Source: Rhodococcus yunnanensis NBRC 103083 (GTDB lineage Bacteria > Actinomycetota > Actinomycetes > Mycobacteriales > Mycobacteriaceae). From it: a stretch of 64,000 nt of DNA. Each line of letters opens with the position of its first letter. Within the stretch, counting starts at the first letter, position 1. The stretch lies in NCBI RefSeq assembly GCF_001895005.1, contig NZ_BCXH01000001.1, forward strand, positions 1 through 64,000, in the 5' to 3' direction. The notes beneath the pieces were generated by a model. The model was not told the origin of the DNA. It worked only from the letters and a program-made list of their open reading frames with translations, and did not search any database. Positions 1 to 11,757 of this stretch are shown here, in pieces. Made by a program: the position numbers and the translations under genes.

Positions 1-6
1 TCTTCG

Positions 7-38
7 AAAAGGGGACCCACTGTGTGGGTCCCCTTTTT
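7..38 (+). terminator. intrinsic terminator of a gene left of the window
   Basis: A perfect 14-bp stem (AAAAGGGGACCCAC pairing with its complement) with a 3-base loop is followed by a T-run. It ends transcription coming from outside the window. Because the stem has A and T tracts on its two sides it could work in both directions. Confidence 0.85.
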
Positions 39-121
39 GCGTTCGCAGCCATTTTTTCTGTTTGGACGCTTCTTCTGTTTGGATGACACCAAGCTCCAAC
101 GCATGATCGAAAGGAAACGTT

Positions 122-1045
122 GTGCCGGAAGACAGCAACGACCGCCGCTCCTTCCGGGGTGACGGCACCCCTCGCTCGAACGATCCTCGGGGGCGATCCG
201 GTGGTCGCCCCGGCGGTGAAGGTCGCTCCGGCAACGCACGTCGGCCCGACAGCGCCGGTAGATCCGACGCCGGTAGATCCGACGGACCTCCCCGTCGTCG
301 CGGGGGAGAAGGCGGATTCTCTGGTGACCGGCGAACCGGCAGCGGACCCGCAGATCGGCGTCCGGCCCGTCCGGACGAGCCAGACCTTCCCGATGACGTC
401 GAAGCGGGTCAGCTCGAGCCGGCTGTCCGACGTGACCTGTTGAGTCTCGACAAGAACAACGCCACTGCCGTCGCACGTCATCTGGTGATGGCGAGCCGGC
501 TCGTCGACGACGATCCTCAACTTGCGCTACTGCATGCACGAGCTGCGCGCCAACGCGCCGGCCGTATTGCCGTTGTCCGCGAGACGGCAGGACTGTCCGC
601 GTACCACGCAGGTGAATGGGCCGAGGCTCTGTCCGAGTTGCGCGCTGCCCGGCGTATGGCCGGCGGTCCAGGGCACCTTGCGGTCATGGCCGATTGCGAG
701 CGCGGACTCGGTAGGCCGGAGCGTGCCATCGAACTCGGTCGAAGCGACGAGGCCCGGGAACTGACCGGTGACGAAGCGTCGGAGCTTCGGATCGTCGTCG
801 CCGGTGCACGTATGGATCTGAGTCAGTACGACCAGGCTGTCGTCACCCTCCAGACACCGGATCTCGACGCGTCACGTTCGGGTACCGCGGCGGCCCGCCT
901 GTTCTACGTCTACGCCGATGCCCTGGTTGCGGCCGGCCGCGTAGAAGAGGGTGTGAAGTGGTTCCTCAACTCTGCCGCAGCCGACGTCGACGGCGAAACC
1001 GACGCCGAGGAACGCGTCGAAGAGCTCTCTGGTGACGGATTGTGA
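122..1045 (+). CDS. TPR-repeat protein with a disordered arginine/glycine-rich N-terminus
   Basis: The start is GTG with an AAAGGA-type ribosome site about 7 bases upstream. Residues 1 to about 90 are low-complexity and rich in Arg, Gly, Asp and Ser. From about residue 105 the chain is helical and Ala/Leu-rich with TPR-like spacing (for example LLHARAARQRAG and the following helices). No enzyme motif is visible. The stop overlaps the GTG of the next gene by 4 bases, so the two are translationally coupled. By position it matches Rv1691 of M. tuberculosis, which lies before the Rv1692 phosphatase. The function is unknown; a scaffold role is the most that can be inferred. Confidence 0.85.
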   Translation: MPEDSNDRRSFRGDGTPRSNDPRGRSGGRPGGEGRSGNARRPDSAGRSDAGRSDGPPRRRGGEGGFSGDRRTGSGPADRRPARPDEPDLPDDVEAGQLEPAVRRDLLSLDKNNATAVARHLVMASRLVDDDPQLALLHARAARQRAGRIAVVRETAGLSAYHAGEWAEALSELRAARRMAGGPGHLAVMADCERGLGRPERAIELGRSDEARELTGDEASELRIVVAGARMDLSQYDQAVVTLQTPDLDASRSGTAAARLFYVYADALVAAGRVEEGVKWFLNSAAADVDGETDAEERVEELSGDGL

Positions 1046-2031
1046 CGGTCCTTCGCTCACAGCACGACGTTCTCCTTCTCGACCTCGATGGCACGGTGTA
1101 CCAGGGTGAACAACCCATCGCCGGTGCTGTCGAGGCGTTGAGCGCAGGCTCGGAGAAGCAGTACTTCGTCACCAACAATGCGAGTCGATCTCCGAAGCAC
1201 GTCGCCGACCATCTCCGCGGCCTCGGTTTCGAGACCTCGGAGGACTACGTCGTCACGAGCGCTCAGGTTGCGGCCAGGATGTTGGCGGAGAAGTTGACGC
1301 CGGGGGCATCGGTCGTCGTCGTCGGTACCGACGCTTTGTCGGACGAGATTTCCAACGTCGGTCTGACTCCGGTCAGATCCGCGGACGGATCGCCTTCCGC
1401 TGTTGTTCAGGGGCACAACGTCGAGACCGGCTGGGGCGCTCTGGCCGAGGCGGCGTTCGCGATTCGTGCAGGTGCACTGTGGGTTGCGACCAACATCGAT
1501 GCGACCCTTCCCACCGAGCGCGGTCTCGCCCCCGGCAACGGTTCGATGGTTGCTGCGGTGAGGACTGCGACGGGTGTGGAACCCGAAGTCGCAGGCAAGC
1601 CCGCTGCTCCCATCATGCGGGATGCGATTCGTCTCAGCTCGGCCGAGAAGCCTCTTGTCGTCGGAGACCGGCTCGATACCGACATCGCAGGCGCAAATGC
1701 AACGGGCATTCCTTCGCTGCTCGTGTTGTCTGGAGTGAGTAGTGCGCTCGACGCCGTTCGGGCGGTGGAATCGGAGCGTCCGACATATATCGGGTTCTCG
1801 CTCGACGTCCTGAATCAAGCCCCGGAGGCGTCGCTCGTCGGTGTCAAGCCCGGGTGGCGCGCATCGGTCGAGGCTGGAGTTCTAAGGGTGACGCACGACG
1901 GTTCCACGGTTGTCGATCCCCTGGACGGCCTCCTGACGGCCGCGTCGGTGGCCTGGGAGTCGACGGGGTGGGACACGGTCGAGGTGGACGGTTCGGACGT
2001 CGAGCGCGTGCGGCAGCTGCTGCAGGCGTGA
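1042..2031 (+). CDS. HAD-family phosphatase, NagD/glycerol-3-phosphate phosphatase type
   Basis: This is a haloacid-dehalogenase-superfamily hydrolase of 329 residues. Motif I is DLDGT with the nucleophile Asp at residue 14 and the acid/base Asp at 16. A Thr-Asn-Asn motif (residues 44-46) follows, and the metal-binding motif VGDRLDTDIAGA is near residue 215, with a C2-type cap between. The position between an Rv1691-like and an Rv1693-like gene matches Rv1692, described as a glycerol-3-phosphate phosphatase in glycerophospholipid recycling. The C-terminal 70 residues look like an extra small domain, as in that subfamily. The substrate is inferred from synteny, not proven by sequence. The start GTG overlaps the upstream stop. 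Confidence 0.85.
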   Translation: MTVLRSQHDVLLLDLDGTVYQGEQPIAGAVEALSAGSEKQYFVTNNASRSPKHVADHLRGLGFETSEDYVVTSAQVAARMLAEKLTPGASVVVVGTDALSDEISNVGLTPVRSADGSPSAVVQGHNVETGWGALAEAAFAIRAGALWVATNIDATLPTERGLAPGNGSMVAAVRTATGVEPEVAGKPAAPIMRDAIRLSSAEKPLVVGDRLDTDIAGANATGIPSLLVLSGVSSALDAVRAVESERPTYIGFSLDVLNQAPEASLVGVKPGWRASVEAGVLRVTHDGSTVVDPLDGLLTAASVAWESTGWDTVEVDGSDVERVRQLLQA

Positions 2032-2098
2032 GCGTTCCTCACGCCACGCGGTACTGCGCTCGGACATCTGTCGGGTCGATCCGATAGCGTTGGCACCG

Positions 2099-2314
2099 AT
2101 GAGCGCGTCCATTCCACTCCCAGGCCAGCATCGTCCGCACGATGCGAGTACCCCCGCGGTCGAGCCCAGCTCAGTCGTGGCCGAGGTCGACCGATTGCTG
2201 GAGCGACTTCCGGGCCGAGATGCCCCGCCGATGGAACTGAACGTGCAGGCCCAGATCCTCGAACGCGCGCATGACGTGCTCGTCGATGCTCTGTCCTCCG
2301 TGGACAAGAGCTGA
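2099..2314 (+). CDS. small conserved protein of unknown function (Rv1693-like position)
   Basis: This is a 71-residue protein. I chose the ATG at 2099 over an upstream TTG at 2090 because ATG is the better codon. The N-terminal third is Pro/Ser-rich. The C-terminal half is predicted helical (AEVDRLLERL, then QAQILERAHDVLVDAL). It ends one base before tlyA, so it belongs to the same transcript. Its position fits Rv1693, a small hypothetical protein always found before tlyA. No function can be assigned. Confidence 0.7.
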   Translation: MSASIPLPGQHRPHDASTPAVEPSSVVAEVDRLLERLPGRDAPPMELNVQAQILERAHDVLVDALSSVDKS

Positions 2315-2315
2315 C

Positions 2316-3143
2316 GTGGCACGACGCGCACGCGTCGACGCCGAGCTCGTCCGTCGTGGGCTGGCCAGGTCACGCGAACATGCTGTGCAGCTGATCGATT
2401 CGGGGAGGGTGAAGATCTCCGGAACAGTGGCCACCAAGCCCGCGACGGCGGTCGAGGCCGGGACTCCGCTCGTGGTCACCGAAGAGGACAACGAGATCAA
2501 CTGGGCGTCGCGAGGCGCACACAAGCTTCTCGGCGCACTCGAGGTCTTCGAACGCGATGGGTTCTCCGTTGCCGGTAAGCGGTGCCTGGATGCGGGAGCA
2601 TCCACCGGCGGATTCACCGATGTGCTGCTCAGTAAGGATGCCGCCGAGGTCGTTGCCGTGGACGTCGGATACGGACAACTCGTGTGGCGGCTTCAGTCGG
2701 ACGACCGGGTCCGTGTGATCGATCGAACCAACGTCCGGTCGATCGATGCCGAGGCGATCGGCGGCACCGTCCAGATCGTGGTCGCAGATCTGTCGTTTAT
2801 TTCCCTGAAGTTGGTTCTGCCTGCGTTCGTTGCGTGCGTCGCGCCTGGTGCGGAGCTTGCTCTCATGGTCAAGCCGCAGTTCGAGGTGGGAAAGGATCGC
2901 GTCGGCTCGGGCGGGGTCGTCCGCGACCCGGTACTCCGGGCAGAGACCGTCGTCGACGTGGCCGAGTCCGCCCGTGGACTCGGATTGTCCCTGCGCGGTG
3001 TAACGGCCAGTCCGCTTCCCGGCCCCTCGGGCAACGTCGAGTACTTTTTGTGGCTACGATCGCAGTCCGTCGAGCGAGATGACGAAGCCGAGCGCGATAC
3101 CGCCGCTCTGGTGCAGCATGCCGTCGAGGAGGGTCCACAGTGA
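2316..3143 (+). CDS. tlyA: TlyA 16S/23S rRNA cytidine 2'-O-methyltransferase
   Basis: TlyA methylates C1409 of 16S and C1920 of 23S rRNA with S-adenosylmethionine, and its loss gives capreomycin resistance in mycobacteria. The 275-residue protein has an N-terminal S4 RNA-binding domain (residues 1-65), then an FtsJ-like Rossmann domain with the SAM motif DAGASTGGFTD and the catalytic-type motifs VVADLSFISLK and MVKPQFEVG. The GTG start at 2316 gives the usual N-terminus (MARRARVDAELV). The tail EEGPQ is the source of a tandem repeat that continues past the stop codon into the nadK start region. Confidence 0.95.
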   Translation: MARRARVDAELVRRGLARSREHAVQLIDSGRVKISGTVATKPATAVEAGTPLVVTEEDNEINWASRGAHKLLGALEVFERDGFSVAGKRCLDAGASTGGFTDVLLSKDAAEVVAVDVGYGQLVWRLQSDDRVRVIDRTNVRSIDAEAIGGTVQIVVADLSFISLKLVLPAFVACVAPGAELALMVKPQFEVGKDRVGSGGVVRDPVLRAETVVDVAESARGLGLSLRGVTASPLPGPSGNVEYFLWLRSQSVERDDEAERDTAALVQHAVEEGPQ

Positions 3144-3212
3144 CAACCGAGGAAGGTCCTCAGTGACAACCGAGGAGGGTCCTCAGTGACAACCGAGGAG
3201 GGTCCTCAGTGA
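3140..3212 (+). repeat. 23-bp tandem repeat forming three coupled octapeptide frames before nadK
   Basis: GTG codons lie at 3140, 3163, 3186 and 3209, exactly 23 bases apart. Each unit carries a GAGGAGG or GAGGAAG Shine-Dalgarno sequence a few bases before the next GTG. Frames 3140-3166, 3163-3189 and 3186-3212 all read MTTEEGPQ and stop, and each stop overlaps the next GTG as GTGA. The fourth GTG starts NAD kinase. The first GTG overlaps the tlyA stop. The repeat looks like duplication of the original tlyA/nadK junction. The unit is not a multiple of 3, so copy-number change leaves both flanking genes intact. Confidence 0.85.
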
Positions 3213-4150
3213 CAACCCCGGTACGAGAGATACTTCTCGTCGCCCATCCCGGCCGTCCCGATATCGCGGACACGGCTCGCCGCGTCGGGAAGGTCCTCGG
3301 TGAGTCGGGGATCCGCCTTCGCGTCCTTCTGGACGAGGCGAACTCGACCCGAATCGAGGCATCGGGCTCGGACGATACGGATCGAGCGCTGAGCTCGGAT
3401 CTCGAGCTCCAGGTTGTGGAGTTCGGGCCGAACGCGGCGGTCGGCTGCGAGCTGGTTCTCGTCCTCGGTGGCGACGGCACGTTCCTCCGGGCAGCCGAGT
3501 TGGCCAAGGGCGCGGGCATTCCGGTGCTGGGTATCAACCTCGGTCGAATCGGCTTCCTCGCCGAAGCAGAAGCCGAGCACCTGGAGGAGTCGCTTGCGCG
3601 GGTCATCAGCGTCGATTACCGAATCGAAGAACGCATGACACTCGACATCTCGATCCGAGTCGGCGACCGCATCATCGAACGCGGATGGGCGTTGAACGAG
3701 GCCAGCATCGAGAACGGATCTCGGTTGGGTGTCCTCGAAGTCGTACTCGAGGTCGACGATCGGCCCGTGTCGGCTTTCGGATGCGACGGAGTGCTCATCT
3801 CGACGCCGACCGGCTCGACCGCATATGCGTTCTCTGCAGGAGGCCCGGTCGTGTGGCCGGAGCTCGAAGCGATTCTCGTCATTCCGAGCAACGCACATGC
3901 GTTGTTCGCCCGTCCGCTCGTCACCAGTCCCGAGTCGTTCATCGCCGTCGAAACCGATGCGGGTGGACACGATGCGGTGGTGTTCTGTGATGGACGTCGA
4001 ACGATGAAACTCCCGGCGGGCGGGCGGGTAGAAGTAGTCCGCGGTTCTTCGCCGATCAAATGGGTCAAACTCGACTCCGCACCGTTCGCGGATCGAATGG
4101 TCAAGAAATTCGCACTGCCGGTCACCGGATGGCGGGGGAGAGCGAGGTAG
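3209..4150 (+). CDS. nadK: NAD kinase
   Basis: It phosphorylates NAD to NADP using ATP or polyphosphate. The 313-residue protein has the family GGDG motif ([15 protein letters not shown], near residue 90), the [12 protein letters not shown] motif, the LNEASIE motif and the substrate-loop motif [15 protein letters not shown]. The length is normal for actinobacterial enzymes. The GTG at 3209 is the last of four equivalent SD-GTG units; it alone opens the long frame. Synteny with Rv1695 supports the call. Expression may depend on re-initiation through the upstream octapeptide chain, which is an inference. Confidence 0.95.
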   Translation: MTTPVREILLVAHPGRPDIADTARRVGKVLGESGIRLRVLLDEANSTRIEASGSDDTDRALSSDLELQVVEFGPNAAVGCELVLVLGGDGTFLRAAELAKGAGIPVLGINLGRIGFLAEAEAEHLEESLARVISVDYRIEERMTLDISIRVGDRIIERGWALNEASIENGSRLGVLEVVLEVDDRPVSAFGCDGVLISTPTGSTAYAFSAGGPVVWPELEAILVIPSNAHALFARPLVTSPESFIAVETDAGGHDAVVFCDGRRTMKLPAGGRVEVVRGSSPIKWVKLDSAPFADRMVKKFALPVTGWRGRAR

Positions 4151-4152
4151 TC

Positions 4153-5919
4153 ATGCTCGAAGAGATTCGGATCGACAGTCTCGGTGTCATTTCTTCGGCA
4201 AGCGCCCAGTTCCACGAAGGTCTCACAGTTCTGACCGGTGAGACAGGCGCGGGCAAGACGATGGTGGTGACGAGCCTGCACCTGCTGTCGGGTGCTCGGG
4301 CCGACGCAGGCCGGGTGCGCCTCGGCGCCGACCGTGCCGTCGTCGAAGGCCGATTCAGCACGGAGACGGCGTCTGCGCAGGTCGTGGACGAGGTCGAGAA
4401 GGTGCTGGAATCGGCGGGTGCTCAGCGCGACGAGGACGCGTCGATCATCGCCCTGCGCACGGTCAACGCCGACGGGCGATCACGGGCTCACCTCGGTGGC
4501 CGCAGTGTCCCGGCGGCGGTGTTGTCCGGGTTCACCGACTCACTGCTGACCGTGCACGGCCAGAACGACCAGCTGCGGCTGCTCCGAGCAGATCGGCAGC
4601 TCGACGCGTTGGATCGCTTCGCAGGCGACTCGGTTGCGGCTCCGCTGAAGAAGTACAGGGCCGCACGTACGCAGTGGTTGACCGCTCGCAACGAGCTGAT
4701 CGACCGAACCGAGCGCAGTCGTGAGCTCGCTCAGGAGGCAGATCGACTGCAATACGGCCTTCAGGAGATCGACGCGGTCGCGCCGGAGCCGCAGGAGGAC
4801 GTCACCATCGCGGGTGACGTGCGAAGACTGGGCGATCTCGACTCCCTGCGTGAATCGGCCGAAGGCGCGGGTGCGGCGCTGGTAGGAGGCGTCGACGACA
4901 CCGGAGAAGCACTGTCGGCTCTGCGCCTTCTGGGTGAGGCACGCACGCGTCTGGAAAGTGTGGACGACGCGATTCTGACGGATCTTCTGCCTCGGCTCAA
5001 CGAAGCGCTGGCCGTGGTGACCGACATCGGCGCCGACATCACCTCGTACCTGTCCGATCTGCCGTCGGATCCGAGTGCACTGGAGACGCTGCTCACGCGG
5101 CAGGCCGAGCTGAAGGGCCTGACGCGCAAGTACGCGGCCGACGTGGACGGCGTGATCGCCTGGGCCGACGACGCACGCGTGCGATTGTCGAAGATCGACG
5201 TCTCCGCTGATGCCCTCGCGGAGCTGTCGACGCGTGTCGAGGAATCCGCAGCCGACGTGGTCTCGGCGGCAAGCAGATTGACCGCCGCGCGGACCAAGGC
5301 GGCGGTGAAACTGGCCAAGGCAGTGAGCGTCGAACTGGCCGGATTGGCGATGGGCAAGGCGAAGCTTCAGCTGGACCTGCGTACCGTTCCCGCCGGCGCG
5401 AACGACGGCGCACCGCTGACCATCGGCGGAACCGAGCTGCACGCCGGGCAGAGCGGGGTCGACGAGGTCGAATTCAAGCTGTCGGCACACGACGGCGCAC
5501 AGGCACTGCCCATCAGCAAGAGTGCGTCCGGAGGTGAACTCTCGCGTGTGATGCTGGCGCTCGAAGTGGTACTGGCCGGGTCGGACAAAGGCGCGACGAT
5601 GGTGTTCGACGAGGTCGACGCCGGTGTCGGCGGCCGGGCAGCAGTGGAGGTCGGCAGACGGCTCGCACGCCTGGCTCGGACTCATCAGGTCATCGTCGTG
5701 ACGCACCTTCCTCAGGTGGCCGCGTTCGCGAACACACACTTGGTCGTCGACAAGGCGGATACGAAGAGAGGCGCAGCCAACAGCGGAGTGAAGTCGCTCT
5801 CGTCCGCGGAACGTGTCGTCGAACTGGCCCGCATGCTGGCAGGCCTCGACGACACCGAGACCGGCCGAGCGCACGCGGAAGAGCTGTTGGCGACGGCGCG
5901 GGCGGACCGCGAGAGCTGA
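4153..5919 (+). CDS. recN: DNA repair protein RecN
   Basis: RecN is an SMC-like ATPase acting at DNA double-strand breaks. The 588-residue protein has Walker A GETGAGKT (about residues 31-38), central coiled-coil stretches (about 150-370), the ABC signature SASGGELSRVMLAL and Walker B MVFDEVDAGVGG near the C-terminus. The ATG at 4153 is 2 bases after the nadK stop and gives the standard N-terminus MLEEIRIDSLGV. Actinobacterial recN is often LexA-controlled, but no separate promoter is evident in the 2-base gap here. Confidence 0.95.
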   Translation: MLEEIRIDSLGVISSASAQFHEGLTVLTGETGAGKTMVVTSLHLLSGARADAGRVRLGADRAVVEGRFSTETASAQVVDEVEKVLESAGAQRDEDASIIALRTVNADGRSRAHLGGRSVPAAVLSGFTDSLLTVHGQNDQLRLLRADRQLDALDRFAGDSVAAPLKKYRAARTQWLTARNELIDRTERSRELAQEADRLQYGLQEIDAVAPEPQEDVTIAGDVRRLGDLDSLRESAEGAGAALVGGVDDTGEALSALRLLGEARTRLESVDDAILTDLLPRLNEALAVVTDIGADITSYLSDLPSDPSALETLLTRQAELKGLTRKYAADVDGVIAWADDARVRLSKIDVSADALAELSTRVEESAADVVSAASRLTAARTKAAVKLAKAVSVELAGLAMGKAKLQLDLRTVPAGANDGAPLTIGGTELHAGQSGVDEVEFKLSAHDGAQALPISKSASGGELSRVMLALEVVLAGSDKGATMVFDEVDAGVGGRAAVEVGRRLARLARTHQVIVVTHLPQVAAFANTHLVVDKADTKRGAANSGVKSLSSAERVVELARMLAGLDDTETGRAHAEELLATARADRES

Positions 5920-6018
5920 CGCGGGCCGCCTCGGCGGTTGGTACTGATGTGACCGGTGTGGTAATTGTTTCGGCGCGCCTCCGTCGTCGGGCGTGTCGTC
6001 GGCCCCATCATGGGAGCC

Positions 6019-7203
6019 ATGAAGATGCCCGCTCTGCTATCACGAAGTCAGGATTCGCTACCCGGAATCAGTGGTATCGCCCGGGTCGATCGAAACACCG
6101 CCAAACTGCTCAAACGGGTCGGACCCGGTGACATCGTCGTACTCGACGAGTTGGACCTGGACCGTCTGACCGCAGATGCGCTGGTTGCGGCGGGCGTTCT
6201 CGCCGTCGTGAACGCGTCGCCGTCCATCTCCGGGCGTTACCCGAACCTGGGGCCCGAGGTGATCGTCGCGAACGGCATCACGCTGATCGATTCGACCGGC
6301 GCCGACGTCTTCAAGAAGATCAAGGACGGCACCAAGATTCGCCTGAACGAGGGCGGCGTCTACACGGGTGACCGCAGACTCGCGAAGGGCGAGGAGCAGA
6401 GCGAAGCGGAAATCTCGGATCGGATGATCGAAGCCAAGACCGGCCTCGTCGATCACCTCGAAGCGTTCTCCGGGAACACGATCGAGTTCATCAGGACCGA
6501 AAGTCCGCTGCTGATCGATGGCGTCGGTGTACCGGACATCGACATCGTGCTCCAGGATCGCCACGTCGTCGTCGTCGCGGACGGTCCGGGGCATGCCGAG
6601 GACCTCAAGGCGCTCAAACCGTTCATCAAGGAATATTCGCCGATCATCATCGGGGTCGGAGCAGGCGCGGACACCGCGATGAAAGCCGGGTACCGCCCCG
6701 ACCTCATCGTGGGCGATCCCGAGGAAATCACTGCTCAGACCCTCAAATGTGGTGCAGAAGTGGTACTTCCGGCCGACTCGGACGGCCATGCCAACGGGCT
6801 GGAGCGCATCCAGGACCTGGGTATCGGTGCGATGACGTTCCCGGCAACCGGTGCCCCAGCCGACCTGGCGCTGCTGTTGGCCGATCACCACGGTGCTTCA
6901 CTGATCGTCACGGTGGGAAGCCCGGCAAGTCTCGACGAGTTCTTCGATCGAGGACGACGCAACACCAACCCGGCAGCGTTCATGACACGACTGAAGGTCG
7001 GCGCCAAGCTGGTCGACGCGAAAGCTGTTGCGACGCTGTATCGTAGCCGCGTGTCCGGGGGTGCGATCGCGTTGCTCGTGCTGGCGGGGCTCGTCGCGGT
7101 CATCGTCGCGCTCGTGGTGTCCAACATGGGTAGCGAGGTCCTCGACTGGGCCGTCGACCTGTGGAACCGCTTCGCTTTGTGGGTCCAGGGGTTGCTCGAG
7201 TGA
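6019..7203 (+). CDS. steA: SteA-like cell-separation protein
   Basis: The ATG at 6019 (MKMPALLSR) matches the N-terminus I recall for Rv1697; the frame also has an ATG at 6010 and a TTG at 5965. The 394-residue protein has a thiamin-pyrophosphokinase-like core (GVGAGADTAMKAGYRPDLIVGDPEE, quoted in part, and an ADSDGHANGLERI stretch) and one C-terminal membrane segment (about residues 350-372) with a short extracytoplasmic tail. In Corynebacterium glutamicum, SteA and SteB act with the RipC-FtsEX cell-separation pathway. The stop overlaps the start of steB by 4 bases, which supports a protein pair. Confidence 0.85.
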   Translation: MKMPALLSRSQDSLPGISGIARVDRNTAKLLKRVGPGDIVVLDELDLDRLTADALVAAGVLAVVNASPSISGRYPNLGPEVIVANGITLIDSTGADVFKKIKDGTKIRLNEGGVYTGDRRLAKGEEQSEAEISDRMIEAKTGLVDHLEAFSGNTIEFIRTESPLLIDGVGVPDIDIVLQDRHVVVVADGPGHAEDLKALKPFIKEYSPIIIGVGAGADTAMKAGYRPDLIVGDPEEITAQTLKCGAEVVLPADSDGHANGLERIQDLGIGAMTFPATGAPADLALLLADHHGASLIVTVGSPASLDEFFDRGRRNTNPAAFMTRLKVGAKLVDAKAVATLYRSRVSGGAIALLVLAGLVAVIVALVVSNMGSEVLDWAVDLWNRFALWVQGLLE

Positions 7204-8144
7204 TTTCGATGCGTCAACATGCCATATCGATCGCCGCGATCTTCATAGCGCTCGCGATCGGGGTGGTGCTTGGATCCGGTCTTCTGTCCAGTGGCCTCGT
7301 ATCTGGTCTACGCGACGACAAGTCGGGGCTCGAAGGTCAGGTCGATTCGTTGCAGAGCACCAACAATCAGCTCGGTGAACAGCTCAACTCCGCGGACGGA
7401 TTCGACGCTGCTGTCTCTCCGCGCGTCGTGCGAGATGCGCTGGCCGAAAGAAGCGTAGTCGTCATCACGACGCCGGATGCAGACCCGGGCGACGTCGATG
7501 GCGTCACCAGGTCCATTCAGGCGTCGGGCGCAGTGGTGACGGGCCGGGTGTCGTTGACGGACTCGTTCGTCTCGGCTGCGAGTGGGGACGACTTGCGCAC
7601 GCGGCTGACCAACGTCGTGCCGGCCGGAACGCAGCTGCGCACGGGTGCGGTGGATCAGGGCAGCATGGCCGGTGACCTACTGGGTTCGGTGTTGTTGCTG
7701 AACGCGCAGACAGCGGAGCCGCAGTCCACTCCCGAGGAATTGTCTCTCGCGCTCGAAACGCTGCGCAGTGGTGGTTTCATCGCGTACGACAACGGCGCTG
7801 TCGCTCCGGCGCAGTTGGCGGTAGTCGTCACCGGTGGAGGTTCGGCCTCCGAGGACGGAAACCGCGGCGCCATCGTTGCGCGCTTCGCGGGAGGCCTCGA
7901 TTCGCGCGGTGCAGGCACGGTGCTTGCCGGTCGGACCGGAGCCGCGGACGGTAACGGCGCGGTGGCCGTGGTTCGCGCAGATGCGGCGCTGTCGTCGGGC
8001 GTCAGCACCGTCGACAACGTCGATCGTGAGGCGGGACGCATCACGACGACACTGGCGTTGCAGGAGCAGTTGGACGGCGCTGCCGGTCGTTACGGCACTG
8101 GGCCGAACTCCACGGCCATCACCGTGGGCGCACCCGCGCGGTGA
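7200..8144 (+). CDS. steB: SteB/MctB-family membrane-anchored protein
   Basis: This 314-residue protein starts at a GTG overlapping the steA stop and begins MISMRQHA, like Rv1698. Residues about 8-28 form one transmembrane helix (ISIAAIFIALAIGVVLGSG), followed by a coiled-coil stretch (about 40-70) and a large exported domain. The family has two literatures: MctB in mycobacteria, described as needed for copper efflux and resistance, and SteB in corynebacteria, a partner of SteA in daughter-cell separation. The adjacency to steA favours the second role. No Cys or His cluster for copper is visible. Confidence 0.85.
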   Translation: MISMRQHAISIAAIFIALAIGVVLGSGLLSSGLVSGLRDDKSGLEGQVDSLQSTNNQLGEQLNSADGFDAAVSPRVVRDALAERSVVVITTPDADPGDVDGVTRSIQASGAVVTGRVSLTDSFVSAASGDDLRTRLTNVVPAGTQLRTGAVDQGSMAGDLLGSVLLLNAQTAEPQSTPEELSLALETLRSGGFIAYDNGAVAPAQLAVVVTGGGSASEDGNRGAIVARFAGGLDSRGAGTVLAGRTGAADGNGAVAVVRADAALSSGVSTVDNVDREAGRITTTLALQEQLDGAAGRYGTGPNSTAITVGAPAR

Positions 8145-8272
8145 CAGTGCACTCCAGGGAACAAAAGCATTCCACGGTGACATCGGGTACATCGGTGGCG
8201 CGTCGTTCGCGGTGGACGTGCCATTGGTGTTACCGTGAAGACCCGTGGGTAGCAGGCCCATTTTGTACGTAA

Positions 8273-10716
<2,444 letters not shown>

Positions 10717-10720
10717 CCAC

Positions 10721-11635
10721 GTGCTGGGCGAGCAGATGTCGACCTACCTCGATCACCTGGAGGTCGAGCGGGGCTCACCGCAGAACACTCTGTCCTCGTA
10801 TCGCCGCGACCTGCGGCGGTACGAGGCTTTCCTCGGTGGTCACGGCATCGAGGATCTGGCGAAAGTGACCGAGGCGGACGTCTCCGAGTTCGTGATCGAC
10901 CTTCGGCGCGGGAGTGAGGAGTTTTCACCTCTTGCAGCGAGTTCGGCTGCCCGTACGCTCATCGCGGTCCGTGGGTTCCACCGATTCGCGGCAGCCGAGG
11001 GCCTGGTGCAGCACGATGTCGCGAGTGCGGTGAAGCCGCCGACGCCCAGTCGGAGACTCCCGAAGTCTCTGCCTCTCGACCAGGTTGTCGCCATCCTGGA
11101 TTCCGCGTCCACCGATGGGGGAGACGCGCCGCGTGGCCTCCGCGACAAGGCCATTCTCGAATTGTTGTATTCCACCGGGGCTCGAATCTCGGAAGCGGTA
11201 GGGCTCGACGTGGATGACATCGACACCGAGACCCGGTCGGTCATTCTTCACGGTAAGGGCGACAAGCAGCGCCTCGTGCCGGTCGGGAGGCCAGCGATCG
11301 AAGCGTTGGATGCCTATCTGGTGCGTGGGCGACCGGCGCTGATCAAGAGATCGACGCCTGCGTTGTTTCTGAACGTGCGCGGCGGACGGCTGTCCAGGCA
11401 GAGTGCCTGGCAGGTTCTGCACTCGGCGGCCGAACGTGCGGGCATCACCACCCCCGTGTCACCGCACACCCTGCGGCACTCGTTCGCGACGCACCTGCTC
11501 GATGGCGGCGCGGACGTACGCGTCGTGCAGGAATTGCTCGGTCATGCGTCGGTGACGACGACTCAGATCTACACACTCGTCACCGTCACCACGCTGCGTG
11601 AAGTGTGGGCCGAGGCGCATCCGCGTGCTCGGTGA
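10721..11635 (+). CDS. xerD: tyrosine site-specific recombinase XerD
   Basis: XerD resolves chromosome dimers at dif with XerC. The 304-residue protein has an N-terminal SAM-like core-binding domain (residues about 5-90) and a C-terminal catalytic domain with the expected residues: Arg in [12 protein letters not shown], Lys in [11 protein letters not shown], His-x-x-Arg in [13 protein letters not shown], His in [13 protein letters not shown] and the nucleophile Tyr at the end of that motif. The GTG at 10721 is 4 bases after the Nudix stop; ATG 10736 is an alternative. Position equals Rv1701. It is a housekeeping recombinase, not part of the mobile region. Confidence 0.93.
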   Translation: MLGEQMSTYLDHLEVERGSPQNTLSSYRRDLRRYEAFLGGHGIEDLAKVTEADVSEFVIDLRRGSEEFSPLAASSAARTLIAVRGFHRFAAAEGLVQHDVASAVKPPTPSRRLPKSLPLDQVVAILDSASTDGGDAPRGLRDKAILELLYSTGARISEAVGLDVDDIDTETRSVILHGKGDKQRLVPVGRPAIEALDAYLVRGRPALIKRSTPALFLNVRGGRLSRQSAWQVLHSAAERAGITTPVSPHTLRHSFATHLLDGGADVRVVQELLGHASVTTTQIYTLVTVTTLREVWAEAHPRAR

Positions 11636-11757
11636 CTGCTCGCGGGGGTTTTGCGCGTGTCCCGCGATGTAGCGCACGGGCTACACGGTAGCGTTCAGAG
11701 GACGGTCGTCTCGCGATCGAATGGGCCGAGAACAACGGACAGGGGAGCGTAGGAGAA

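Noticed and set aside
3140-3212. Short CRISPR-like array
   Set aside because: The units are head to tail with no spacers, so it is a plain tandem repeat. I saw no CRISPR array or cas gene anywhere in the window.
4540-5874. 444-codon open frame antisense to recN
   Set aside because: recN on + has all expected motifs; the antisense product has none.
10721-11635. Phage or island integrase
   Set aside because: The motifs and the Rv1701-like position show housekeeping XerD, far from the mobile debris.
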